A stretch of DNA of 64,000 nt from assembly GCA_029964075.1 (NCBI GenBank), contig CM057147.1, positions 28,913,513 to 28,977,512 on the forward strand. Reading direction: 5' to 3'. Shown in pieces: positions 41,914-51,800 of the stretch; the stretch's first letter is position 1; every line of letters begins with the position of its first letter. This DNA is from Patiria pectinifera (taxonomy: Eukaryota; Echinodermata; Asteroidea; Valvatida; Asterinidae). The notes beneath the pieces are model-generated. The model did no database searches. It saw only the letters and a list, made by a program, of their open reading frames with translations, and had not been told where the DNA came from. The translations under genes and the position numbers were made by a program.

Positions 41914-44900
41914 TAGGAACAGGTTCTTAATTAATTTTTAAAGTAAGGATTGCCCTTTTTCTGAAATCGTATATGAATGGTACCCTGTTTTGGTTTTAGG
42001 AAAGAATTCTATATACCGCCACCTTAGACCTTGCAGTCGCATACAAATATATGAGCCGAGATAGAAAATGTAGGCCTACTCTAGAAAAACTTGAAATTTT
42101 CTCACTCTTAAATCGGTTCTTCTTCATCAGTTTTACACTTTTTGGTAGCTGTCAAGTCATATTAAGGTGAAAAAAGTGGCGGTTGGATATGGAATTCTTT
42201 CCTGGTTTTATAACATTACTCCATGGAGGTAGAAAAAGCATGAAAAGACTCCGAGTAAGTTGAACCACATTTCTCCTTGGTTAATTGAACTTGAGTTGAG
42301 GTAAATTTTGTTGCCTTTGTAAAAAGATCAACTGTTGCCTTTTATTTCACATAATTATAAACATCTTGGCATAGGCCTACATGGTCTTTGGAAAATACAT
42401 AAATGTTTTACCTTGCTGTTTTGAGTACTTGTAGTAGTTGATAAGCTTCTAACCGGGCCACAAGTCGATGAAATCATAGAGCTAGACCGTAGACGTAGCG
42501 CGTACATAAATGCTCCAAAACACACATTATAAGTCTGTGCACTGCATGTACTGTAATGTATATACATACATATCACATGTGGTGCACACTGGCTATGGAT
42601 AATAGCGCCCTCAATTGTCATGATGCACGAGCATGCAGGTACCACTAGCTACTGCGAAAAAGTCTACTGACAGGTCGTACTCACCGTACCGTCGTTCATG
42701 TTTGGTTGGCAAATAATTGCCAACCGGACCACGGCTGTCCAATGATCCGAGAGCTGGAGAAATCGTTGTCGAATGTGATTAGCGCCCTCTTTTGTTAAGG
42801 TAAATATACAAGTCTGGCTTCTGCCTTACACACTGCATGCGGTTTTGAATGTACATGTACATGTAAAATGTATGGAGCGCTAGCGATAGCGGAGACCGGA
42901 TCAACCCAGGGCGTGCTACAGTGGTGCTACATATCTCAGCGAGCTACCCGTAAGTGTGGATTTTAATACAAGACGCCATAGAAAAATGTTCCAATTTGTT
43001 GATTTTTGCCTATTAGTTCTGCATTTATCGTCAAATAATTTAATTGTAGTGAAAGTAACAGTATAAAGATTATTTTTTGTAAGGGCTGGGTAACATATGT
43101 TATAAAAAAACCGCAAAATATTTGTAAGTTTTTCAAAGTGGAACTTCCATGGGATGATTGATGGTGACGTGTTGGAAACAAGTAGGCCCAGACTAGTACT
43201 AGCGCACATGTTCATATACAATGTAAATAGCTGCAGTTTATAATACTGAGGCCAGCCAGAGGGAAAGAATTTTGCATTCTGATGATGGTTAGTCATTGCA
43301 AAAAAAATTTTTTGAAAAGACTTGAATCTGGGATTGAGAAACATTTCCAATGTTATTGTTAACATGGTTAAATTAAAAAAGATTGAAATTTGCACTTCAC
43401 AAATGCTTCACTCATACTGTAAGAAGTGGCATCAGGATTAATTTCCCATACCTGAAAAGTTTTTGAAATCACGGCAAATACTGAAATAGTTACTTGACAA
43501 AATACCTGAATACTGGCTTTGCTAGTACCATGTCCATATGTTAAGGAAACAATTCTAATAACACTGAATAATGGGGCTTGAAGTTGATTGATGAATTTTT
43601 GTGCAGCAAAATGCAACCATGCAGATTGCCATGGACATATACATGGACATGTAACGCTGCTGGCTATTTTTGGGAAGCGCGTAGCAGACGAACATGTACA
43701 TGAACACAGGGGACATGATGATGGTATGCACCATCACCAGCGACTGTTTCATAACACAATACAGGTCTGCAATCGCTTTACTGTGACTAAGCTAGGGCTG
43801 TACTCTTGCACTGTGTGTTGTGAAGCAGGCGCTGGTGCATATCCCGATTTGTACGTAGACGTTGTTTTGCTGCGTGAAGTCGTTGTTGTGTCTCCCATGT
43901 CCGTGTACATGTTCATACGTACGCTCCTAGCGTTATTGTGCCATAAGAAAATTGTGCTCTGACATGTTTGTGGCACAAGGGTTTCAAGGACAGATCCAGA
44001 ACACTTTTTCGGGGGGGGGGGGGCCCAAAAAAGTTTGATCCCCAAAAAGTGTGTCCCAAAAAATTACGGCGTGGGGTGCGGGTCCTGTGAAGGGCCCCAG
44101 AAAAATATTGGGTCTCTAGATGCTCTTTCAAGTTGGTGCAATCTTTGGCAATTTCTGACCACTTTAACCAATGTTTTTTTAGGAAAAGATGGTGGTGTAG
44201 TCATTGCCTGCCTTCATTGCGAAGTCATTTAAAAAAACAAAACATTTGATTCGGTTTTTTGTAGGGGGGGGGGGGGCATGGCCACCTTTGCCCCCCCCCC
44301 CCCATCCATCCTAGAAGGGTTTGTTGGGGGGGGGGGGAGGTATTTAGTACACACTTTAATAGTACAGGGTTCGCAAGGATGAGGAAGGTTCCTAGTAAAT
44401 CACCCTAGGGGGTTAAGATTTTTAATTATTTGGAATTGTTGAAACATTCTTACACATGTGCATTTAGTGGGTTTTTTTGTACAAACATGTTATACAATAA
44501 ATTGTAATGTTTGAAGTAGGTTGGAATTAACATTAGGGGTTTTTTGGGTTTTTTTTTAACAATGTAATTGAAAAGAGTTCCATAGGGCCTGCCTGTATAC
44601 ACTTGCCACTAAGTGCACAAATATGTTACAAAGTGGTCTGAAAAATTCTAAGTCTTTTGTCAGTAAATGCTTTACTATTTCTGACTTTCTGATGGCTGAT
44701 AGGTCACTGCAGGGAAAACTTAGTGATGTCTATGTGTGGAATTTTTCCCTCAAATGTGTAAAGGACTTTGAATATTGCAATGATACATGTATGTGCTAGG
44801 GTCTTATTAATGATGCTGATGGTTAGTTATGTGAGGGTTAATGTTGGTTATCCGGCGAGCGTGAGTGGAACAAAATGTCTTCAAACAAAGTTGATGCACA

Positions 44901-45020
44901 TGTAATTGAGATTGCATCGTGCGCTGCATAGAGGTTTTCCTAGTACATGTACTGTACGTGTGTGTGTATCGGGAATAGCACCCGTATCTTAGAATAACAT
45001 GATACACCGACTACGATATG
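41914..45020. other. Non-coding stretch with G/C-runs
   Basis: No gene supported. 43286-43370 resembles SRSF1 intron 2 (3210-3300), a dispersed repeat. G or C runs at about 44010-44022, 44265-44277, 44291-44304 and 44325-44338. Minus-strand ORFs 42355-42645 and 42916-43395 have no recognisable features. Upstream exons or the promoter of the RPA-like gene could lie here. Confidence 0.5.
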
Positions 45021-45110
45021 AACCATGCTACATGGAATAATGTAGCATGGTTTGTTGCCAGAGTTAGACCAATCAGCATGGAGGATTCAAGTTTGCTTGA
45101 AGGGCTGTTT
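45021..45110. repeat. Hairpin related to the 24.7-26.5 kb palindrome family
   Basis: AACCATGCTACAT and ATGTAGCATGGTT pair around a 6-nt loop (about 45021-45052). It is followed by GTTGCCAGAGTTAGACCAAT and CAAGTTTGCTTGAAG, diverged versions of the spacer motifs of the 24.7-kb array. Confidence 0.6.
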
Positions 45111-45324
45111 TTGATTATGCATACATGTATGTCAGGGCTCACAGCAAAATCTCTACAACTATAAAACTTGTTTTGAATTTTGGGAATTTTTGTGCAACAT
45201 CATTGTATAACAGAGAAGAGAATTAACACCAAAAAGTCTTTGATGTGCATGCCAAGCACAGAAATCTTTCTTAGCAATTGAAAGATCAGCTCTTTGCTAT
45301 CTTTTTCAGGGTTGTCAGTGCCAT

Positions 45325-48300
45325 ATGCTCAGTGCCAGTCAGCATCGTCAAGGAAGTATCCTTTGTCATACACGTTTGTCTGTCTTGCAGTCATCACCTC
45401 ATTTCCCTTCCATCATATTTCCATTTCATTCTTCTACTATGTCCTGTGTTTGGTCTATTCCATATTCCAGTAGATTCACATCGTCCCTTCATCCAAATGC
45501 TCTGAGGTTGGCACCTCCTCAGGGAAGTCGTCTGCTTGTGACTGCCAAGCAGTGCGCAAACCAGTTGGCACACGACACATGTGTGCATGCATCAGAACAA
45601 GTGAGACCAAATTCGCTTTGTTTTGGTGCTGGGGCCCTCTTGCCTTTCAACTGGATAAACTGCTCAGAAATAAGATGCACTAAATACACGAAATCTAAGT
45701 TCACAAAATCTAAGTTCACAAAATCTAAGTTCACGCAATCTAAGTTCACGAAATGTAAGCTCATGCAATTTAGGTTGAGAGAAGTTTGTAGTCTGAGAGC
45801 ACAGAGTAAGTACGAGTTCATGAATTCTAAACTGAGGAATGAAAAGGTTTGTAAATCTAAGTCTAGAAGTGAACATGTCCATTTTCCTGAACCCCAGCTC
45901 AGACATGTTGGCCATCATGCAGCACAAGACAGTCAAGTTCATGATCTTGGAAGGAAAGTAACCTTGCTGAAGAAGTACAGAGTAGAGAAAATGACACACA
46001 GGAGAGAACGTAATCAACAGGTACTGAAAGCATTGAAGAGAAATGGAATGACATGTTGTAGTAGAAATCAGGTGTTGGATTCTGTTGTTGAGTTTTGTCA
46101 AGCTACAAGGAAGATGTCCAAACCCAATCACAAGAAAATCAGAAGAACTGAATGCAAAAAGGCATATCATACGTCAAGGAATGGTAAACTGGTAGAATTA
46201 CGCATGAGTCAAGAAGACCGAAGAACCCATGAGAAAGCACAGAAGATCATTCAAAGTCACACTAGAAGAAGTTTGAGTTTTGTGGTCAAGAATATGCAGA
46301 AGAGGGACGTGTGCAAAGAAAAGAGAAGTGGCAAAACTAAATCTGTCAAACAGGTTTTGTTGAAGAAATGTAAATGCTCAGTTGGAGTAACAGAGCATGA
46401 TACAGGAAAGGTATTGCATGAGACATGTACAGTAGAACAGACAGAGGTGAATAACAATGTGGATTATTCTGTGAAGAAAACAAAAGCTAGGGAGTGCTGG
46501 TTATGTGATGAAGCAATAACTGGTCCATTTGAGAGAGTTGTGCAATGTAATACCGGTAGTTGCCAAATCTTCTATCATGTGAGCTGTATGGGATTTTCAA
46601 ATATGCATTCTCTTTTAGCAAGTAAATCAGCATCTTGGTTGTGTCGCAAATGTGGAAGATGTAATTACGCTGAGTCTTTGTTGTATGATCTTGGCATTCC
46701 TACAGATGAGAACAAATTTGAGATACCGTCGTGTGAAGTGAACATGGACGATACAGCTGTCAAGTCATTCACTGAAGGTGTTTGTTGCACAGATTACACT
46801 GAAGCTTCAACAATGAATAGAAATGAAGGTGAGGCACGGGCAGGAACTGGCAAAATGAAGCGTGTAATAGTAGATGACATGGGTTGCAGACATGTGTGTT
46901 CAAACACAGACCAAACACAGGGCTTAGTTAAGCAAAGTGGAGGTTATTCTTTGCGGAGTAAGAAAAGTACTAATGTTGACAGTGGTTCTAATATTGGAAA
47001 GGAGGCAAATGAAGGAAATCAGGAGAAAACACCGAAGACAAGAGTTAAATCTGCTAAGCAAGGTCAAGAGCAAAATGGTGCAAAAAATGAAGGGACCTCG
47101 GAAACAAAACCTATTACTAGATCTAGAGGTAGAAGTTCAAAAGAACAAGTGTTGGTACAAAATGAAAAGGGTAAAGAAAAGAAAACGAAGCCAAAAAGAA
47201 AAGTTGAAGATAATGTTCAAAGTTGTGTCAGAGGTACTGATGTGAAAAAGTGCAGAGTCTTTTCACAGAAAGTTGATTCACAGAGAATACACAAACCTGA
47301 TGAGGACAAGAAATCATGTGTTCATTGTAAAAGCAGCTGTTTCCGCAGAGACAATCAAGAGAGAGTAAATAAGGATATCAGTTCCATTCAAGGTAGTTTC
47401 CATCAAGGTGATCTTAGATTTGGCGAGCTAGCTGGAAGACAATGTGTTTGTATGAGCCTGTGCGGAATCCTCTTTAGCAAAATTAAGCCGTTGAACATGT
47501 GGTGTTGCAAAGACATGGATTTTGTGTTGAATACTGGCAATGAATTGTACAGTTGTTTGTCTCATAGCTCTACAATGATGAATGAATATTTGCTAATCAG
47601 TGAGTTGCCTGAAGAAATTGATGCATTCGGTAAACATTTCCATATGAAGATTGATGAATCTGTTTGTGGTAGTTTTGGAGAAGAAACACATCTGATTGAA
47701 TTTAATATGATTCCAATGAGTTGTGCAGTGGAACAGACAGTGCAGAAATATTGTGCATGTTTTATTTGCTTCAAAGAGAACACATTTTCAGTAATCGCTC
47801 ATGAAGGAAAGTATTATATTTTTGATTCACATTCTAGAAATCAGCATGGACATCAGGACAGTGAAGGAGGAAGTTTGCTTAAGTGTGTATCATCATGGCA
47901 AGGTGTGTACAGGTATTGTACTGAACTTGGAAAATCTATGAATGTCAGTGATCATGAACAGTTTGAAATTACAGGTGTTACTGTCTGGGTAGATGATGAT
48001 CTCAGTATCTGTGGTTGTGATGAGACTCTCAATGGTACATGTAGCTCCAGTAGTACTGTACAGATAAACAAAGACATTGAACATGATGTAGAAATCATAC
48101 AGGCTAATCAACCTGTCAATTTAAAGTTTGTTCCATTGGTTTACGACCATAAGATTGTATTGTGTGAGAAATTTGGTATTACAAAACTTTGTCTAGATAG
48201 ACATGAAATCTCCAAGATATGTGAAAAATTGAGTAAGCCTGACTCTGTAAAAACAATTCAAGGTGATGGTAACTGTTTCTACAGAGCTATTTCTTATGCT

Positions 48301-48894
48301 ATATCAGGGACTGAGGACAATCACATGCAACTTAGATTAGCAATTGTCCAATACTTGTTGGAAAATGCTACTCAGTTTAAGGGCTATTTACGTGAAGGTT
48401 ACAGGACAGTGAAAGAGTATGTTACAAATGCAAGATTGTGTAATAATGGAACATGGGCTACCGAGGTAGAAATCATTGTAACAGCACACATGTTGGATGT
48501 CGATATTTACACGTATGATGATGCTAATAGATGTAAGTGGTATTTGTTTTCAAGTAGTTATGCATGTCCAGGCCGTGGTACTGATAGTTCTGTGAAATCA
48601 GGAATTTATTTGCACCACAAGAATCATATACATTATGATTTAGTGACAAGTGTATGTGAGTTGAGAAGGGAGCTACCGATAGACAGCACTCAGAAACATG
48701 ATGAAAATACATCCAAAACACGAGTATTGAAAAGATCAAAGAGACGCAAACGTGTTAATGTAAAGAAGAGGCAGAAAACTAACCGAGAACAGCAAAGGGA
48801 AAGATATCAGAGAAAGAAAGATAAAGAAAATAAAAACGATGCTGTCAATGTCAGAGAGAAAAAAAAAAAGGGCAAAGAAAGAAAAATATCATAG
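45325..48894 (+). CDS. Helentron ORF1: PHD-like finger, C76-like peptidase, OTU
   Basis: 1189 codons. The first ~115 residues look unlike protein-coding sequence, so the true start may be later or spliced. Residues ~122-151 are six 5-residue repeats (TKSKF). A PHD-like C4HC3 finger is at 391-446 (CWLC...VQC...HVSC...CRKC). Residues ~690-870 resemble the C76 cysteine peptidase fold, with Cys in GRQCVCMSLCG (C707) and DSH at 834-836 (FDSHSRN). An OTU domain is at ~970-1107: GDGNCF with D981 and C984, and the His motif HIHYDLV (H1103). OTU domains occur in other animal Helitrons; two deubiquitinase-like domains together are unusual. The C terminus is Lys/Arg-rich and runs into the A11 tract where ORF2 overlaps. 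Roles of the peptidases in transposition are unknown. Confidence 0.85.
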   Translation: MLSASQHRQGSILCHTRLSVLQSSPHFPSIIFPFHSSTMSCVWSIPYSSRFTSSLHPNALRLAPPQGSRLLVTAKQCANQLAHDTCVHASEQVRPNSLCFGAGALLPFNWINCSEIRCTKYTKSKFTKSKFTKSKFTQSKFTKCKLMQFRLREVCSLRAQSKYEFMNSKLRNEKVCKSKSRSEHVHFPEPQLRHVGHHAAQDSQVHDLGRKVTLLKKYRVEKMTHRRERNQQVLKALKRNGMTCCSRNQVLDSVVEFCQATRKMSKPNHKKIRRTECKKAYHTSRNGKLVELRMSQEDRRTHEKAQKIIQSHTRRSLSFVVKNMQKRDVCKEKRSGKTKSVKQVLLKKCKCSVGVTEHDTGKVLHETCTVEQTEVNNNVDYSVKKTKARECWLCDEAITGPFERVVQCNTGSCQIFYHVSCMGFSNMHSLLASKSASWLCRKCGRCNYAESLLYDLGIPTDENKFEIPSCEVNMDDTAVKSFTEGVCCTDYTEASTMNRNEGEARAGTGKMKRVIVDDMGCRHVCSNTDQTQGLVKQSGGYSLRSKKSTNVDSGSNIGKEANEGNQEKTPKTRVKSAKQGQEQNGAKNEGTSETKPITRSRGRSSKEQVLVQNEKGKEKKTKPKRKVEDNVQSCVRGTDVKKCRVFSQKVDSQRIHKPDEDKKSCVHCKSSCFRRDNQERVNKDISSIQGSFHQGDLRFGELAGRQCVCMSLCGILFSKIKPLNMWCCKDMDFVLNTGNELYSCLSHSSTMMNEYLLISELPEEIDAFGKHFHMKIDESVCGSFGEETHLIEFNMIPMSCAVEQTVQKYCACFICFKENTFSVIAHEGKYYIFDSHSRNQHGHQDSEGGSLLKCVSSWQGVYRYCTELGKSMNVSDHEQFEITGVTVWVDDDLSICGCDETLNGTCSSSSTVQINKDIEHDVEIIQANQPVNLKFVPLVYDHKIVLCEKFGITKLCLDRHEISKICEKLSKPDSVKTIQGDGNCFYRAISYAISGTEDNHMQLRLAIVQYLLENATQFKGYLREGYRTVKEYVTNARLCNNGTWATEVEIIVTAHMLDVDIYTYDDANRCKWYLFSSSYACPGRGTDSSVKSGIYLHHKNHIHYDLVTSVCELRRELPIDSTQKHDENTSKTRVLKRSKRRKRVNVKKRQKTNREQQRERYQRKKDKENKNDAVNVREKKKKGKERKIS
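45688..45777 (+). repeat. 15-bp tandem repeats in ORF1
   Basis: Six units of ACGAAATCTAAGTTC type, with substitutions, starting every 15 bp from 45688. In frame they give repeated TKSKF. Confidence 0.95.
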
Positions 48895-51800
48895 TTGTAT
48901 GCAATACAGACAAGGTGCTATTGAGTATGGCAAAAAGAGATACAAAGAAAATATGAAAACCATTACTGGGGTCGTAAGGAAAAGATACCATGAGAATGCT
49001 GATTATAGGAATAACAAAACTGGCAATGCAAAAATGAAGTATGACAGAGATGAAGAACATAGGCAAAGAAAAAAGCAATGTACAATGACGAACTATCATA
49101 AAAACATAGAGTATAGACAACAAAAGATTAATAATGCCAAAACAAGATATGAGGATGCAGTACATAGGCAAGAAAAGATCAATTTTGCTAAAGCTAAATA
49201 TCATGAGAATGAAGAACATAGGCAAAGAAAGATGACTAGTGCCAAAAAATACAGTAAGAGAAAATACCATAGTGATTTATCATATAGAAATGCTCTTGTT
49301 AAATCGATTAAAAAAAAGTATTCTTTGAACAAATTTTATAGGAAGAAATTGATAAATTTTCAGAAAGCAAAGTACCACACGGATAGGTGTTATCGTCAAA
49401 ATATGAAGCAAAGGAATGATGAACGAGAAAAAAGAAAGAGAGCAAGTCAATGTATTATGAACAATGTAATGAGAAATTGGAGGCAAGATGTATCATCAGG
49501 ACCTGAATATATATGTGCAGTTTGCCATAAAGTCCTTTTTCGAAAACAAGTTGTTAAGTGTTATCAAAAGAAGTACAAATGTGTCTATTGCATATGTGGT
49601 AAATTTGTGCATACATGTGGAGACAATGGAAATTGTGGTGATAAGTGTAAAGTGTCAGAATCAAGTAGATCATGTTTGTGGATTTGCTATACATGTCACA
49701 GGAAATTGCTTCAGAACAGGATCCCAGCAGAAGCTTGTGCAAACAATTTGGCATTGGAAGATATCCCAGAGGAATTGAGTTGTTTAAATATATTGGAGGA
49801 GCATCTGATTGCAATTAATGTGGCATTTATGAAGATGATGGCTTTACCCAGAGGTGGTCAGAATGCAGTGCATGGCCCAGTTGTATGTGTACCATCAAAT
49901 ATTTCAGAAACAGTAACAGCATTACCTAGATGTGGAAATAATAATCAGTGTATCAAAGTTAAGTTGAAGAGAAAGTTGTCATTCAAAGGATATTACCAGT
50001 ATCAATATGTCAGCAGAGAACATGTTGAGCGTGCACTACATTATCTAAAGGAGCATAATGTATGGTATAATGATATTGAGATAAACTGTGATTGGGACAT
50101 TCCCTTGGAAGATGAAAGTGAAAAGCAAGAAGAGCATGAATCCGATAACTCGAGTGAGAATGATGAAGACACAGATGTAGACACAGATGTAGACACAGAT
50201 GAAGAACGGTTGACAGGTATCACTTACGATACCTGTTTGCAGCCAGTGAACATTGCTCAAGATGCCCTGGATCAAGATTTTGATGGTGTCATGTGTGTTG
50301 CTCCTTGTGAACGAAATAGCCCAGTCAGAGTATTGATGGAGAAAGCTAATGAGGCCAAATGTTTCCCAGCATTATTTCCAACAGGCACTTCTACTTTCAG
50401 TGATGATCGTGATGTGAAATTGAGTCTGTCTAGATATTTTCATAATAGGTTAATGAATGCAGATAATAGATTTGCAAGAAATATTCAGTACATCTTCTAT
50501 GCTCAGTACCTGTCAGAAATACAACAAGTAATGTCAAAAGTATCAATTGCAATGCGTCAGAGTTCAGGCAGTATACACAGTGCTGAAAGGGTAAATGCTA
50601 GCATGATAAATGATAGAGATCAACTGAGAGATATTTTACAGTCTGATAGTGGTTATAGGTTCTTGAAACCAATCAGAGGTACACCCCCATACTGGCAAGC
50701 AGCTCAGAAAGATGTCATGGCTATGATTAGACAGCTTGGAATACCAACATGGTTTTGTTCATTTTCTGCAGCTGATATGAGATGGCCTGAAGTCATAAAC
50801 ACAATATTGAGGCAACAGGGTGATTCTAGAGATGTTGAGGATTTGGATTGGAATGAGAAGTGTAAAATATTGCGAAGTAATCCTGTGACTGCAGCTAGAA
50901 TGTTTGACAAGAGATTCCATTCATTCTTGAAAGATGTAATTATGTCGAGAGCTCAGCCTATTGGCAAAGTGAAGGATTATTTTTATAGAGTTGAATTTCA
51001 GCAAAGAGGAAGTCCACATACCCACTGTCTATTTTGGATTGAGAATGCTCCGAGATTGGGATATGATAGCGATGTAGAAGTTATTCAATTCATTGATTCA
51101 TATATCAGTTGCAAATTGCCATCTAAAGAGGAGGACCCAGAACTGAATGACATACTGAGTCACGTGCAGCTACATAGCAAGAAGCATTCTAAGTCATGTA
51201 AAAAGAAGGGAACTGAGTGTAGATTTAATTTTCCAAGACCACCATCTAATAGAACCTTCATTACTGAGCCAGATCCAATGGATAATGATGATGACCAATA
51301 TGATCATCATACTGACACAATGACTGATGATGATGATGATCATCATGATGGGGATGATGATGATGGTGACGATGATATTAATAATGATACAAATATGCAT
51401 TGTGATAGCAAGAAGCATAGTGATGCCAAGGAATTATTGAAGTCAGTATGGGATGCAATACAGAATGAGGAAAACCAACATCTGTCAACTTTACAATTAT
51501 TTGAAAGAATTAATATTACACAAGATGAATTTGAAAAAGCCAACAATAGTTTGAGCCAAAAACCTACAATTGTCATAAAAAGAGAACCACAAGATGTATG
51601 GGTCAATCTGTACAATCCTGATTTGATTAGATGTTGGAATGCTAACATGGATATCCAGTATATCACCGATGCATATGCTTGTGCGGCATATGTTGTGTCA
51701 TATATGTCTAAATCTGAACGTGAAATGGGACAGTTATTAGCAAATACACAGAAAGAAGCCTTGAAGGGTAATTTGGATGCTAGACAAAGTATGAAGGAAC

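Noticed and set aside
42355-43395. Minus-strand ORFs of 96 and 159 codons as upstream exons of the RPA-like gene
   Set aside because: No splice sites in the right phase and no protein-like features could be shown.
47400-47960. A captured herpesvirus gene
   Set aside because: The C76-like fold occurs in cellular and transposon proteins; there is no other viral sequence here and the domain is embedded in an intact Helentron ORF.
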